Position numbers and translations under genes: made by a program. Positions 1-12,216 of a stretch of 64,000 bases of DNA are shown here, piece after piece (position 1 is the stretch's first letter; the number at the start of each line of letters is the position of its first letter). Origin of the DNA: Bacillus solitudinis (GTDB taxonomy: Bacteria > Bacillota > Bacilli > Bacillales > Bacillaceae_D); the NCBI RefSeq assembly GCF_002797395.1, contig NZ_KZ454943.1:3013966-3077965 (forward strand). Direction: 5' to 3'. The notes beneath the pieces were generated by a model that saw nothing but the letters and a program-made list of their open reading frames with translations, made no database searches and was not told the DNA's origin.

Positions 1-54
1 TCTTGTCTGTTAAATCTACTAATGTGATAGCGAGAAAAAGAAGAGGTGAAGAGA

Positions 55-2217
55 GTGAGAAAACGTTCACCAATAGACCAAATGCAGTGGTGGAAGCTAG
101 TGAGTGACCATCAGTATATAAGAGGAATTTTATTTTTCTGTCTTGGAATATTTATTTATTTACTAATGCTAGATAACGTTCTTCCTGAAACTGTAGATAT
201 ACGCTTATCGCAGATTGCTGAACAAGATATTCGTTCCCCAATAACGATTGAAAATAAAGTAGCGACAGAGGAAAAACGAAGTGAAGCTGTAAATGCGATA
301 GGACCAGTGTACGAACAAAAGCAAGAATATGCCCAAACGCAGGTAGAGAAGGTCAATGATATTTTTGAGCTTATAAAAAGTGTTGGCCAAATGAAGTTAG
401 GAAATACAGATGAAGGCGATGCTGAGAATGGGGAAGTCAAATTAGAAGAAGAGCTCGCTTATATTAAAGAGGTCTTATCATCTGGGACAAGCAATGACTT
501 ATCGGAAGAAACAATTGTAACACTGCTTGAGGCTTCGGAAGGGCAATTAAAGATTGCGAAAGAAGCAACGACAAATGCAGTACATGAAGTGATGAACCAA
601 ACGATTACCATTCGTAACCTAAACGATGTGAAGGATAGAGTCGAAGAGCAGTTTGCCATTTCAACAGTAAGTAACCGACTATCAGATGCAATGGTCGAAA
701 TCGCTCAATTTGCGATTATTCCGAATTATATCTATGATGCAAATTCAACAGAACGCTTAAGGCAAGAAGCTTCAGAGACAGTGGATCCGATTATGATTCG
801 TGAAGGCCAGTTAATTGCAAAAGCTGGTGATATGGTTAATCATGATATTTATGAGCAGTTACGATTAGTAGGATTATTAGACGATTCTTTTAATATCTTT
901 CCCTATATTGGGTTGGCCATGCTTGTGCTATTAATTACATGTATGCTCGCATATTTTGTAAACGAATCAAAAACGTCTGTCCAAAAAAATAACAGCCATC
1001 TCTTAATGTTTACGTTGATTTTTATTGTGACGGTCGTCATTATGAAAATATCAAGTCTTTTAGAAGGGCTTGACTTGTTAGGAGTAGGGTTTGTTGTTCC
1101 AGTCTCAATGGGGGCGATGCTACTAGCCTTGTTAATTCATACAAGATTGGCTATTTTTACGAGTATTATTTTGGCGGTTATTGGAAGCATCTTCTATAGT
1201 AATGATACAATTGGCTTCTTTAACTTTTCATATGGAGTATATATATTATTTAGTTCAGTTGCCGGAGCGTTTTTCTTAAGTCGTTCTAATCGTATTTCAC
1301 GCATATTACGAGCAGGTCTTTTCGTTTGTGCAATTAACAGCCTGAGCGTTTTAGCATTACTATTAATTAAATCAGTCCAAAGCTCTTGGATTGAAATTGG
1401 AATGCACGTAGGATTTGCCATTCTTTCAGGATTTATTGCTGTTGTGGTGACAATAGGATTATTACCGTTTTTAGAGGCTGGATTTGGCATTTTATCAACA
1501 ACAAAACTCATTGAGTTATCAAATCCAAATCATCCTTTACTTAGAAAAATTCTAACCGAGGCACCTGGAACATACCATCATAGTGTTGTGGTCGGGAATT
1601 TATCTGAAGCGGCATGTGAAACAATTGGTGAAAATGGTTTATTGGCAAGAGTCGGTGCCTACTATCATGATTTAGGTAAAACTAGAAGACCTCATTTTTT
1701 TATCGAAAACCAGATGAAAATGGATAATCCGCATGATAGGATTTCACCACAATTGAGTAAAACGATAATCATTGCTCATCCTTATGATGGAGCAGATCTT
1801 TTAAGGGAATACAAAATGCCGAGAGAAATTATTGATATTGCTGAGCAACATCACGGAACGACGTTATTAAAGTTTTTTTACCATAAGGCGAGTCAGGATT
1901 CAGATAAAACTGTCCCAGAATCGCAATTCCGATATCCAGGTCCTAAAGCTAAGTCAAAAGTAGCTGCTATTGTTGGGATTGCTGACAGTGTTGAGGCTGC
2001 GGTTCGTTCTATGCAAAAACCCACACCAGATAAAATTGAGAACCTAGTTCGAAAAATTATTGCTGATAAATTAGAAGATGGGCAGTTTGATGAATCAGAT
2101 TTAACGCTTCGTGAGCTTGATCAAATCGCAGTTTCGATTTGTGAAACATTAAAAGGGACTTTCCATCAAAGAATTGAGTACCCAGAGGAAGTTAAAGGAA
2201 AGGAAGAAAAGTCATGA
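55..2217 (+). CDS. pgpH: Cyclic-di-AMP phosphodiesterase PgpH (7TM-HD family)
   Basis: Membrane phosphodiesterase that hydrolyses the second messenger c-di-AMP, named YqfF in Bacillus. One membrane segment near residues 25-45 is followed by a large extracytoplasmic 7TM-HDED region, then about seven hydrophobic segments between residues 285 and 480. A cytoplasmic HD domain follows, with HHSVVVGNLSEAAC, YHDLGK near residue 536 and AEQHHGT as metal-ligand motifs. Length (about 720 residues) is normal for the family. A GTG at 46 is also in frame, but AGAGGTGA at 42-49 is well spaced only for the GTG at 55, so 55 is preferred. The stop overlaps the ybeY start by 4 nt. Confidence 0.95.
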   Translation: MRKRSPIDQMQWWKLVSDHQYIRGILFFCLGIFIYLLMLDNVLPETVDIRLSQIAEQDIRSPITIENKVATEEKRSEAVNAIGPVYEQKQEYAQTQVEKVNDIFELIKSVGQMKLGNTDEGDAENGEVKLEEELAYIKEVLSSGTSNDLSEETIVTLLEASEGQLKIAKEATTNAVHEVMNQTITIRNLNDVKDRVEEQFAISTVSNRLSDAMVEIAQFAIIPNYIYDANSTERLRQEASETVDPIMIREGQLIAKAGDMVNHDIYEQLRLVGLLDDSFNIFPYIGLAMLVLLITCMLAYFVNESKTSVQKNNSHLLMFTLIFIVTVVIMKISSLLEGLDLLGVGFVVPVSMGAMLLALLIHTRLAIFTSIILAVIGSIFYSNDTIGFFNFSYGVYILFSSVAGAFFLSRSNRISRILRAGLFVCAINSLSVLALLLIKSVQSSWIEIGMHVGFAILSGFIAVVVTIGLLPFLEAGFGILSTTKLIELSNPNHPLLRKILTEAPGTYHHSVVVGNLSEAACETIGENGLLARVGAYYHDLGKTRRPHFFIENQMKMDNPHDRISPQLSKTIIIAHPYDGADLLREYKMPREIIDIAEQHHGTTLLKFFYHKASQDSDKTVPESQFRYPGPKAKSKVAAIVGIADSVEAAVRSMQKPTPDKIENLVRKIIADKLEDGQFDESDLTLRELDQIAVSICETLKGTFHQRIEYPEEVKGKEEKS

Positions 2218-2684
2218 ACTTAACAGTCGATTTACAAGATAAAACAGAGAGTTTAACGGATGACCAACAACAGATTGTTATGGATATTGTAAAAAAGGGA
2301 ACTGAAATGGAAGGGTTAGCAGGAGAAGTAGAGCTTTCCATTTCATTTGTTGATAACAAACGAATCCAAGAAATTAATCGGCAATATCGGGATAAGGATC
2401 AGCCAACAGATGTGATTTCGTTTGCTTTAAATGAACAAGACGAAGAAGAGCTAGACATAGTCTCAGAAGATATGCCTAATGTCCTTGGTGACATTATTAT
2501 TTCTGTTCCTCGGATCCAAGAGCAAGCAACGGAATATGGACATTCTTTTGAGCGAGAACTAGCGTTTTTAACCATTCACGGTTTTTTGCATTTGCTTGGA
2601 TATGACCATGAAACAGAAGAAGAAGAAAAGGAGATGTTCTCGAGGCAAGAGGAGATCTTAGCAGAATATGGGCTTACACGATAG
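2214..2684 (+). CDS. ybeY: Endoribonuclease YbeY (16S rRNA maturation)
   Basis: Zinc-dependent single-strand endoribonuclease acting in 16S rRNA 3'-end maturation and late ribosome quality control. The signature HGFLHLLGYDHE near residues 122-133 supplies the three metal-binding histidines. Length (156 residues) is typical. The ATG lies inside the pgpH stop (ATGA overlap) and the end overlaps dgkA by 17 nt, so the three genes are translationally coupled. The ybeY-dgkA-cdd-era order is standard in Bacilli and places it with the Era ribosome-assembly GTPase. Confidence 0.96.
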   Translation: MNLTVDLQDKTESLTDDQQQIVMDIVKKGTEMEGLAGEVELSISFVDNKRIQEINRQYRDKDQPTDVISFALNEQDEEELDIVSEDMPNVLGDIIISVPRIQEQATEYGHSFERELAFLTIHGFLHLLGYDHETEEEEKEMFSRQEEILAEYGLTR

Positions 2685-3057
2685 AAATCGAAGAGGGTTT
2701 AAACGGTTATTACGTTCATTTGGCTATGCGTATACTGGTCTGCGTTATGTATTTAAATATGAACAAAATATGCAAGTTCATATCGTAACAGCTACCGTTG
2801 TTCTCATACTTGCTGCAATTTTAAGACTTCCCTTGCTCCATTGGTTGATATTGTTATTAGTGATTGCGGGCATGTTTTCATTAGAAATTATGAATACAGC
2901 AATAGAACGAACCGTGGATCTTGTCACGAATGAGTTTCATCCATTAGCTAAAAGGGCAAAGGATATTGCAGCAGCCGCTGTTTTTGTTTATTGCATGTTT
3001 GCTGTTATAATCGGAATACTGATATTTCTTCCGTCTATTTTGAAGCAGCTAAGCTAA
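2668..3057 (+). CDS. dgkA: Undecaprenol / diacylglycerol kinase family protein
   Basis: Small integral membrane kinase of the prokaryotic DAGK fold. In Gram-positives it mainly phosphorylates undecaprenol to recycle the cell-wall lipid carrier. Three hydrophobic helices are visible (roughly residues 33-50, 55-75 and 100-125). The family motif EIMNTAIERTVDLV begins near residue 72, followed by HPLAKRAKDIAAAAV. Length (129 residues) is normal. The start overlaps the ybeY end by 17 nt in another frame, indicating coupling. Undecaprenyl substrate preference is inferred from Gram-positive homologues, not from a residue I can point to. Confidence 0.93.
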   Translation: MGLHDRNRRGFKRLLRSFGYAYTGLRYVFKYEQNMQVHIVTATVVLILAAILRLPLLHWLILLLVIAGMFSLEIMNTAIERTVDLVTNEFHPLAKRAKDIAAAAVFVYCMFAVIIGILIFLPSILKQLS

Positions 3058-3095
3058 ACAGAGTGGAGATTATATGAGAGGAGTACCTCTTAGTC

Positions 3096-5143
<2,048 letters not shown>

Positions 5144-5189
5144 GTAATGAATTAGTAACAGAATTGTTATCATTTTTTTACAGAGAATT

Positions 5190-5222
5190 AACAATGGCTG
5201 GGTGTCCAGCCATTGTTTTTTA
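5190..5222 (+). terminator. Rho-independent terminator after era
   Basis: ACAATGGCTGG pairs with CCAGCCATTGT around a short loop and is followed directly by a T run. It closes the pgpH-era operon. The roughly 165 nt between it and yqzL hold no gene I can support. Confidence 0.9.
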
Positions 5223-5387
5223 ATTTTGAAACCGTTATGATAATGGTAAGGTGAAGGTTGAAAAAAAATCCAAGCCCTAACTTGTCAAGAATGGTTAATT
5301 AACAATATTTCCTTAACATGAAATGAGCAAATAAGGTCATCATATAAGTAGAGAACGTTGAATCTTGATAGAGAGGTGGATTCTGAA

Positions 5388-5534
5388 ATGCTCGATTTAA
5401 CTTGGAAAGTATTTTCGAAAACAGGAAACGTTGATACGTACTTATTAATCAAGGAGCTAGAGCGAGATTCAGATGAGCAGTTCGGACAAGAAGACGTTGA
5501 AATGGGTGGCGAACAAGACGCTCATACACACTGA
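5388..5534 (+). CDS. yqzL: YqzL-like small protein
   Basis: A 48-residue open reading frame starting MLDLTWKVFSKTGNVDTYLL, which matches my memory of the Bacillus YqzL family, found between era and recO. GAGAGGTGG lies 9-15 nt upstream of the ATG. The C-terminal half is acidic (EQFGQEDVEMGGEQ). It ends 30 nt before the recO start and is probably cotranscribed with it. Function is unknown. Confidence 0.85.
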   Translation: MLDLTWKVFSKTGNVDTYLLIKELERDSDEQFGQEDVEMGGEQDAHTH

Positions 5535-5564
5535 TATATGCACCTCCTAGGTGGTGAACGAAGC

Positions 5565-6329
5565 ATGTTACAGAAGGTAGAAGGAATCGTTATTCGTACA
5601 ACAGATTATGGAGAATCCAATAAAATTGTCACTATTTATTCAAAGGAACTTGGGAAAATAGGTGTTATGTCAAGAGGATCCAAAAAACCAAAAAGCCGTT
5701 TGACAGCGGTCTCACAGCTGTTTATTCACGGAATGTTTCTCCTACAAAAAAGCCAAGGGCTTGGTACGTTAAGTCAAGGGGAAATCATTGATTCTTTTCG
5801 CGAGGTTCGGAATGATTTATTCCGAGCCTCTTATGCAACATATGTTGTAGAGCTTACGGATAAATTAACGGATGATCGGAAGCCAAGTTCCGCCATTTTC
5901 AATTTATTGTCGCAAACGTTACACCTTTTAAATGAAGGGGTCGAACCAGAAATATTATTAAGAATTTATGAAATGAAAATGCTCTCTGTAGCCGGAATTC
6001 AGCCACAACTGGATGAATGTGTTCATTGTCATTTAACCGATCTTCCTGTTGCTTTTTCCATTCGCCATGCGGGTTTTTTATGTAAGCGTTGTGTCCATAT
6101 CGATGATAATGCCAGGAGGATATCTCCTCAGACGGCTCGATTATTGCGATTGTTCTTCTATATTGACCTAAATAGACTTGGACAAATTTCTTTGAAAGAG
6201 GAGACAAGAGCAACATTACGTGCTATTATCAATGACTACTACGATGAATATTCGGGTGTAACATTGAAATCGAGAAGATTTTTAGAACAACTAGAAAAAA
6301 TGGACCTTCCAAAACCTGATTCAAGTTGA
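5565..6329 (+). CDS. recO: DNA repair protein RecO
   Basis: Recombination mediator that helps load RecA on SSB-coated DNA in the RecFOR pathway. It has an N-terminal OB fold (VEGIVIRTTDYGESNKIVTI) and a C-terminal alpha-helical domain with a four-cysteine zinc site (CVHC near residue 152 and CKRC about 25 residues later). The ATG at 5565 follows AGGTGGTG with 8 nt spacing and gives 254 residues. An upstream in-frame ATG at 5538 lacks a ribosome site. The stop codon is part of the -35 box of the glyQS promoter. Confidence 0.95.
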   Translation: MLQKVEGIVIRTTDYGESNKIVTIYSKELGKIGVMSRGSKKPKSRLTAVSQLFIHGMFLLQKSQGLGTLSQGEIIDSFREVRNDLFRASYATYVVELTDKLTDDRKPSSAIFNLLSQTLHLLNEGVEPEILLRIYEMKMLSVAGIQPQLDECVHCHLTDLPVAFSIRHAGFLCKRCVHIDDNARRISPQTARLLRLFFYIDLNRLGQISLKEETRATLRAIINDYYDEYSGVTLKSRRFLEQLEKMDLPKPDSS

Positions 6330-6355
6330 CACGTCAATTCTTTTTTTAGTATGAT
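6326..6355 (+). promoter_or_regulatory. Sigma-A promoter of the glyQS T-box transcript
   Basis: A perfect -35 TTGACA (6326-6331), an 18 nt spacer and -10 TATGAT (6350-6355). The -35 box includes the recO stop codon TGA (6327-6329). It lies just upstream of the T-box leader. Confidence 0.8.
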
Positions 6356-6364
6356 GCAAGTAAT

Positions 6365-6596
6365 ATGATATGTGCAGTGAGAAAGAAGAGTACATACTAA
6401 TTTCTAAAAAAAGCGACCCTAGGATGGTGAAAGCTAGGGATTTAGAAAGTATGGAAGGGCGCTTTTGAGCACTTGGAATGGAAAGTGATTCTAGTAGAGA
6501 GATATTTGCTACTTTGAATAAATAGGGTGGAACCGCGGGAGAAGGCTCTCGTCCCTATGCGATTGTTTATGCATAGAGACTGAGCCTTCTTTTTGG
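6365..6596 (+). promoter_or_regulatory. Glycyl T-box riboswitch controlling glyQS
   Basis: The T-box sequence AATAGGGTGGAACCGCGGG (6521-6539) is diagnostic. Upstream lies a long stem I whose distal loop contains AGGATGGTGAAAGC inside CCCTAG/CTAGGG. Downstream, AGAAGGCTC pairs with GAGCCTTCT followed by Ts (to about 6594) as the terminator that competes with the antiterminator. A GGC glycine codon at 6458-6460 is a candidate specifier, but I did not fold the specifier loop. Uncharged tRNA-Gly should stabilise the antiterminator and turn glyQS on. The 5' boundary is estimated from the promoter. Confidence 0.93.
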
Positions 6597-6637
6597 TATT
6601 TATCTCTCTTTGCAGGAAAGCTAAAGGAGGAAGAAAA

Positions 6638-7525
6638 ATGAATGTTCAACAAATGATTTTAACTTTACAAGAATTTTGGGCAAATCAAAATTGTATGATT
6701 ATGCAAGCTTATGATACAGAAAAAGGTGCAGGAACAATGAGCCCATTTACGTTACTACGCACAATTGGCCCAGAGCCATGGAATGTGGCCTACGTAGAGC
6801 CTTCGAGACGTCCTGCTGATGGAAGGTATGGTGAAAACCCTAACCGCTTGTACCAACATCATCAGTTTCAAGTAATTATGAAACCTTCTCCCACAAATAT
6901 TCAAGAGTTATATCTAGACAGTTTAAAAGCACTTGGTATTAATCCTTTAGAGCATGATATCCGTTTTGTGGAAGATAATTGGGAGAATCCGACACTTGGT
7001 TGCGCAGGGCTTGGTTGGGAAGTTTGGTTAGATGGCATGGAAATTACCCAATTTACGTATTTCCAATTAGTTGGTGGTCTTGAGGCGAACCCAGTTTCCG
7101 CAGAAATTACATACGGACTTGAGCGTTTAGCTTCATATATCCAGGATAAAGAAAACGTTTTTGACCTTGAATGGGTTGATGGCTTTACGTATGGGGATAT
7201 ATTTAAGCAGCCTGAGTATGAGCATTCAAAATATACGTTTGAAGTGTCGGATAGTCAAATGTTATTCTCCCTATTTAATACCTATGAGCAAGAGGCAAAA
7301 CGTGCTCTTGATGAACAGCTTGTTTTTCCAGCTTATGACTATATTTTAAAATGCTCGCACACATTTAATTTACTTGATGCCAGAGGCGCTATATCCGTTA
7401 CGGAACGAACAGGGTACATTGGACGTGTTCGTAATCTAGCTCGTTTAGCTGCAAGATTATATTTTGAAGAACGAGAAAGACTTGGTTTTCCAATGTTAAA
7501 GAAGGAGGAATCAACCAATGAGTAA
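6638..7525 (+). CDS. glyQ: Glycyl-tRNA synthetase alpha subunit
   Basis: Catalytic subunit of the bacterial alpha2beta2 glycyl-tRNA synthetase, which charges tRNA-Gly. The start [19 protein letters not shown] and [20 protein letters not shown] are family hallmarks. The ATG at 6638 follows AAAGGAGG with 7 nt spacing and gives 295 residues. An in-frame TTG-type extension upstream would run into the T-box terminator. It overlaps glyS by 8 nt and is controlled by the T-box leader. Confidence 0.97.
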   Translation: MNVQQMILTLQEFWANQNCMIMQAYDTEKGAGTMSPFTLLRTIGPEPWNVAYVEPSRRPADGRYGENPNRLYQHHQFQVIMKPSPTNIQELYLDSLKALGINPLEHDIRFVEDNWENPTLGCAGLGWEVWLDGMEITQFTYFQLVGGLEANPVSAEITYGLERLASYIQDKENVFDLEWVDGFTYGDIFKQPEYEHSKYTFEVSDSQMLFSLFNTYEQEAKRALDEQLVFPAYDYILKCSHTFNLLDARGAISVTERTGYIGRVRNLARLAARLYFEERERLGFPMLKKEESTNE

Positions 7526-9599
7526 GCGTGATTTTTTAATTGAAATTGGAGTAGAAGAATTACCAGCAAGGTTTGTTACGGATTCAATGAATCAGTTAAA
7601 AGATAAGGTTACAGCTTGGTTACAGGAACAACGGTTGGACTTTGATGGCATCCAAGCCTATTCAACACCGAGACGATTAGCCGTGCTAGTTGAGGGTCTT
7701 CTTGAAAAACAACCTGATGTTGCAGAAGAAGCGAAAGGTCCTGCTAGGAAAATCGCCCAGGATGGCCAAGGAAATTGGACGAAGGCAGCTCAGGGCTTTG
7801 CGAGAGGGCAAGGTGTGAGTACAGACGATTTATTCTTTAAAGAATTAAAAGGCGTTGAGTATGTTTATGCTAATACGTTCACACCAGGGCAAGAAACAAG
7901 AAAGCTTCTTCCGCAAGTAGAAGGGTTGATTACGTCACTCCACTTTCCTAAAAACATGAGATGGAATCAATTTGATTTACGCTTTGCACGTCCAATTCAA
8001 TGGCTAATAGCTCTATACGGCCAAGAACTTATTCCTTTTTCCATAACAGATGTAAGCACGAGTAAGAAAACTTTTGGTCATCGTTTTCTAGGAGCGGTAT
8101 TCCAGTTAGATGAGCCAAAGGATTACGTTCGTAGGCTTGCTGAGCAATTTGTCATTGTAAACCCTTCTGAGCGAAAACAGCTTATTCGTCAACAAGTTGA
8201 AGCGTTGGCCAAATCAAACGAGTGGACAGTTCCAATTGAAGAATCGTTATTAGAAGAAGTGACAAATCTTGTGGAATACCCAACAGCTCTTTTTGGTAGC
8301 TTTGATGAACAGTTTCTCACCATTCCAAAAGAAGTACTTATTACATCGATGAGAGAGCATCAACGTTATTTTCCTGTTCAACAAAAAGACGGAACCCTAC
8401 TTCCATTTTTTATCACAGTTCGCAACGGAAACGATCAACATCTTGAGAATGTCGCAAAAGGGAATGAAAAAGTTCTTCGTGCTCGTTTATCGGATGCTGC
8501 ATTCTTCTATGCTGAGGATCAGAAGCTTGATATTACAGCAGCGCTGTCTAAGCTTGAGAATATTGTCTATCACGAAGAATTAGGTTCAATTGGAGATAAA
8601 GTGCGGCGTGTTCGCGATATGTCAATAGAGTTATCTCAGCTTTTAATGGTTAATGAAGCGCAAAAAACAGAAATAAACCGAGTTGCAGATATTTGTAAAT
8701 TCGATCTTGTTACTCAAATGGTTTATGAATTTCCGGAGTTACAAGGACGGATGGGTGAAGTCTATGCTTCATTAAAAGGAGAGCCTGAAGCAGTAACAAC
8801 AGCAATTAAAGAGCATTATATGCCTCGCTTTGCTGGTGATGCTAGTCCATCATCATTAACAGGGACAATTGTAAGTATTTCTGATAAAATGGATACAATT
8901 ATAACTTGTTTTTCAATTGGATTAATTCCGACAGGTTCGCAGGATCCTTATGCTCTAAGACGTCAAGCTGCAGGCATTGTTCAAATGCTAGTTGATCATC
9001 GTGTAGATATATCTTTAGATCAGCTTATTGAAACAGGCATTACCCTAATTGAAAAACGCCAATTATTGAAGCGTGACAGAGTAGAGATGGAAACAGATCT
9101 AAAGGAATTTTTTGCGTTACGAATAAAAAATACACTTCAAGAACGCGGGACTCGTTATGATGTCATTGATGCCGTTCAAACTGGAAAAACATCTCACGTC
9201 CTTACTGTACTAAGGAAAGCAGACTTTCTTATGAAAGAATTAGAAAACACAGAGTTTAAACAAGTTGTAGAGGCTTTAAGCAGAATTACAAATATTTCAA
9301 AAAAAGCAGAATCTATACATCAGATAAACGAGGTCCTTTTCGAAAAGGAAGAAGAAAAAGAATTATTTGAACAATACAAGGTTTTAAAAGAATCCGTTGA
9401 GAAATCATTAGCAGATAAACGAGTAGATAGGGCTTATGAAGCACTTGTAGGCATAGTGCCCACAATTAACCGTTATTTTGACAATATTATGGTTATGTCT
9501 GATGATGAATCGATTAAAAGAAATCGGCTCGCACAGATGAAAGCATTAGCATCCGTTATTCAATCCTTTGCGAACTTTCAAGCAATAGTCTTTGCATAA
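7518..9599 (+). CDS. glyS: Glycyl-tRNA synthetase beta subunit
   Basis: tRNA-binding beta subunit, 693 residues, beginning [15 protein letters not shown] as is typical. The central HD-like and C-terminal DALR anticodon-binding regions follow. Translation is coupled to glyQ through an 8 nt overlap, and GAAGGAGG sits 11 nt upstream. No clear terminator follows. The next 300 nt hold a putative repeat element before ccpN. Confidence 0.97.
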   Translation: MSKRDFLIEIGVEELPARFVTDSMNQLKDKVTAWLQEQRLDFDGIQAYSTPRRLAVLVEGLLEKQPDVAEEAKGPARKIAQDGQGNWTKAAQGFARGQGVSTDDLFFKELKGVEYVYANTFTPGQETRKLLPQVEGLITSLHFPKNMRWNQFDLRFARPIQWLIALYGQELIPFSITDVSTSKKTFGHRFLGAVFQLDEPKDYVRRLAEQFVIVNPSERKQLIRQQVEALAKSNEWTVPIEESLLEEVTNLVEYPTALFGSFDEQFLTIPKEVLITSMREHQRYFPVQQKDGTLLPFFITVRNGNDQHLENVAKGNEKVLRARLSDAAFFYAEDQKLDITAALSKLENIVYHEELGSIGDKVRRVRDMSIELSQLLMVNEAQKTEINRVADICKFDLVTQMVYEFPELQGRMGEVYASLKGEPEAVTTAIKEHYMPRFAGDASPSSLTGTIVSISDKMDTIITCFSIGLIPTGSQDPYALRRQAAGIVQMLVDHRVDISLDQLIETGITLIEKRQLLKRDRVEMETDLKEFFALRIKNTLQERGTRYDVIDAVQTGKTSHVLTVLRKADFLMKELENTEFKQVVEALSRITNISKKAESIHQINEVLFEKEEEKELFEQYKVLKESVEKSLADKRVDRAYEALVGIVPTINRYFDNIMVMSDDESIKRNRLAQMKALASVIQSFANFQAIVFA

Positions 9600-9621
9600 A
9601 ATGGCTGAAATCATAACCTTT

Positions 9622-9882
9622 AGAGCATGTTCAAAATAAAGTTCCATGTCAGACGCCACGAGGAATTTAAAACCCGTTCCTTTATAGGTAGTTTGCAACC
9701 TATCAGGGTTTGGACTCAAAAGGTTAGTTTTACTTCTTTAGTGGATATGTATCATGGTTGGCTTGACGTCCTTTTTATTCAGTAAGAACCTTGTCTAGTG
9801 GTATTAAAATAATCTATCTTTTTATCTGTAGACTAGTTTTGGATAAAAAGGATAAAGTCATTCTTTTTTTGAACAACCTCTT
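9622..9882. repeat. Putative MITE-like element flanked by inverted GTTCAAAA ends
   Basis: The glyS-ccpN gap is bounded by an imperfect inverted repeat. The left end AGAGCATGTTCAAAA (from 9623) is answered by the right end TTTTGAACAACCTCT (to about 9881), with two mismatches over 15 nt. No convincing gene lies between. Similar ends occur at 23337-23377 and near 36855. Mobile origin is inference; it could also be a structured leader. Confidence 0.35.
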
Positions 9883-9900
9883 TTAGTAATAGAGTGTATT

Positions 9901-10560
9901 TTGTATTTAAAGGCGGTGAAACCAATCGAACTCACTAAGCGTCAGGAACGAATCGTTGAAATTGTGAAAAGTAATGGACCAATCACCGGTGAACAAATCG
10001 CTGATCGACTTGATTTAACAAGAGCCACGCTTCGACCTGATTTAGCCATTTTAACAATGTCAGGGTATTTAAATGCTAGACCTCGAGTCGGATATTTTTA
10101 TACAGGTAAGACTGGTACCCAAATGCTTTCAGATCAAGTTAAAAATATTACCGTTGACCACTATAAATCTCGTCCAGTTATCGTGCAGGAATCTTCATCC
10201 GTGTATGATGCTATCTGCACGATGTTTCTTGAAGATGTAGGTACGCTCTTTGTTGTTGATAAACACACTACATTAGTTGGAGTCTTATCGAGAAAAGACC
10301 TCCTGCGTGCTAGCTTAGGAAAACAAGAGCTTGAAACGATTCCTGTAAGCATTATTATGACAAGAATGCCAAATATTACAGTTTGCGAGAAAGATGACTT
10401 AATTATTGATATAGCAAGACAACTTATCACAAAGCAAATTGATGGGTTACCCATTGTTCGTAGAGTCGATTTTGGCTCAGGATATGAAGTAATTGGAAGA
10501 ATTACAAAAACAAATATTACTTCCTTGCTCGTTGATTTAGCAAAGGATGAAATGATTTGA
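9901..10560 (+). CDS. ccpN: Catabolite control repressor CcpN
   Basis: Transcriptional repressor of gluconeogenic genes (gapB, pckA) under glycolytic conditions in Bacillus. An N-terminal winged helix ([21 protein letters not shown]) is followed by two CBS domains (roughly residues 80-215), which bind nucleotides in this family. The TTG at 9901 opens the frame. A GTG at 9916 gives an N-terminus ([11 protein letters not shown]) that aligns better with the B. subtilis protein as I remember it, but AAAGGCG touches that codon, so the start is uncertain. yqfL follows immediately, as in B. subtilis, where the two act together. Confidence 0.93.
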   Translation: MYLKAVKPIELTKRQERIVEIVKSNGPITGEQIADRLDLTRATLRPDLAILTMSGYLNARPRVGYFYTGKTGTQMLSDQVKNITVDHYKSRPVIVQESSSVYDAICTMFLEDVGTLFVVDKHTTLVGVLSRKDLLRASLGKQELETIPVSIIMTRMPNITVCEKDDLIIDIARQLITKQIDGLPIVRRVDFGSGYEVIGRITKTNITSLLVDLAKDEMI

Positions 10561-10589
10561 GTGAGAGGCTGTTGGCCGAGGAGGAAATT

Positions 10590-11405
10590 ATGGGAGAAAT
10601 AACGCACCGTCCTGTTGTATACGTTGTCTCAGATTCCGTTGGTGAAACGGCTGAGTTGGTTGTGAAGGCAGCTGCTAGTCAGTTTAGGGGATCTGGTGTC
10701 GAAGTCAGGCGTATTCCTTATGTAGAAGATAAAGAAACAATTAGTGAAGTTGTATTTCTTGCGTCTCAAGCGAAAGCACTTATTGCGTTTACATTAGTGG
10801 TTCCGGAAATCAAAGAATTTTTGATTAAGAAGGCGGCAGAGCTACATGTTGAAACAGTTGACATTATCGGTCCGATGTTAACAAAAATCGGAAATATTAC
10901 AGGGAAAGAACCGCGCTACGAACCTGGATTAATCTACAAGCTAGATGAAGATTATTTCAGGAAAGTTGAAGCAATTGAATTTGCGGTTAAATATGATGAT
11001 GGTCGTGACCCTAGGGGGATTGTCCGAGCAGATATTGTCTTAATTGGGGTATCACGTACCTCAAAAACCCCACTTTCTCAATACTTGGCTCATAAGAGAT
11101 TAAAGGTTGCCAACGTTCCACTTCTTCCGGAAGTAGAGCCACCAGAAGAATTATTTAAGGTGGCACCTAAGAAATGCATAGGGCTGAAAATTAGTCCTGA
11201 GAAGTTGAATGATATTCGTTCAGAACGTTTAAAAGCACTCGGTTTAAAATCTCAAGCAAATTACGCTAATATTGAACGAATAAAAGAAGAACTTGAGTAT
11301 TCGGATAAAATAATGAAGCGAATTGGGTGTCCGATTATTGATGTTTCTAATAAGGCGGTTGAAGAAACAGCTAATTTAATATCAAGTATGTTTCACAAAA
11401 AATAA
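10590..11405 (+). CDS. yqfL: Pyruvate phosphate dikinase regulatory protein (DUF299, YqfL)
   Basis: Bifunctional ADP-dependent kinase and Pi-dependent pyrophosphorylase family that regulates PPDK or PEP synthase. In B. subtilis YqfL modulates CcpN activity. The P-loop-like [15 protein letters not shown] near residue 152 is diagnostic. The ATG at 10590 follows GAGGAGGAA and gives 271 residues; an in-frame TTG at 10557 overlaps the ccpN end and lacks a good site. A strong terminator follows. No PPDK gene is in the window, so the CcpN-linked role is the more relevant one here. Confidence 0.94.
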   Translation: MGEITHRPVVYVVSDSVGETAELVVKAAASQFRGSGVEVRRIPYVEDKETISEVVFLASQAKALIAFTLVVPEIKEFLIKKAAELHVETVDIIGPMLTKIGNITGKEPRYEPGLIYKLDEDYFRKVEAIEFAVKYDDGRDPRGIVRADIVLIGVSRTSKTPLSQYLAHKRLKVANVPLLPEVEPPEELFKVAPKKCIGLKISPEKLNDIRSERLKALGLKSQANYANIERIKEELEYSDKIMKRIGCPIIDVSNKAVEETANLISSMFHKK

Positions 11406-11434
11406 ACATCTCATGACGAGATGTTTATTTTTTG
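11401..11434 (+). terminator. Terminator after yqfL
   Basis: AAACATCTC and GAGATGTTT form a tight hairpin with a four-base loop, followed by a T-rich tract. It ends the ccpN-yqfL transcript. Confidence 0.88.
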
Positions 11435-11681
11435 TGAGGTTCTTAAGCAAAGGACTAGTCAAATGACGATTTTACACGTATAATTAAGAATTGTGTTCCT
11501 AAGGAAATATTAAATGATAGGTATAAATATGATAAAGAACAAATAAATTTAAAAAGTCAAGACTTTTTCTGTGTTTTTTGGTAATGATAGTAAGGTGAAT
11601 AATATGGCGAAAAGGCAAGACCTAATCGTTCGACAAATATCATCGAAATTCTTTTGTGATAAAGCAGGAATTTAGAAGGGG

Positions 11682-12161
11682 ATGTTGAATTCAAATATAA
11701 TGAATAGAAAAAATCTAAGTATGTACGTAGATGCAGACTCTTGTCCCGTTAAGGAGGAGATTATTCAACTTTGTCAAACGTATTCGGTTGAAATGATTTT
11801 CGTGTCTTCTTATGCACATGTGATGACGTTACCCTCCTCTGTGAAGCAAATAACGGTTGATACAGATAAGGAAGCAGCTGATTTATACATTATGAACCAT
11901 ATTCAACGAGGTGACTTCTGTGTTACTCAAGACCATGCCTTGGCATCCTTACTCCTGCCAAGAGGTGCTGAAATTCTTTCACCGCGTGGAATGATGTACA
12001 CAAATGAAAATATCGATCAATTATTGAATGTTCGTTATCTTTCACAGAAGCAAAGGCGAATGGGTGGAAAAACCAAAGGACCTAAAGCCTTCACCGAAGA
12101 AGATCGTCGTCAATTCATTAGCAGTCTCGAAAAAATTCTTGCAAAAAAAGAAGGACTATAA
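11682..12161 (+). CDS. yqxD: UPF0178 family protein YqxD
   Basis: A member of the YaiI/YqxD UPF0178 family, a PIN-like fold of unknown substrate. The conserved start VDADSCPVKEEI, TVDTDKEAADLYI and VTQDHALASLLL are visible. It lies immediately upstream of dnaG, as in B. subtilis. Start choice is uncertain: AGAAGGGG touches the ATG at 11682, and an in-frame ATG at 11700 or TTG at 11685 could be used. About 159 residues are encoded from 11682. Confidence 0.9.
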   Translation: MLNSNIMNRKNLSMYVDADSCPVKEEIIQLCQTYSVEMIFVSSYAHVMTLPSSVKQITVDTDKEAADLYIMNHIQRGDFCVTQDHALASLLLPRGAEILSPRGMMYTNENIDQLLNVRYLSQKQRRMGGKTKGPKAFTEEDRRQFISSLEKILAKKEGL

Positions 12162-12216
12162 GAAAAAAACTCGAAATTAAGAGTTTGTTCGCGAAATATA
12201 AAGATTGGTGATGCTT

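Noticed and set aside
1-45. Possible tail of an upstream phoH gene
   Set aside because: phoH is expected here by synteny, but too few codons are visible to confirm a frame or stop.
11604-11675. A 23-codon reading frame starting MAKRQDLIVRQ with AAGGTGA upstream
   Set aside because: Very short, no recognisable family, and it lies in the leader of yqxD. The ribosome-site match alone is not enough.
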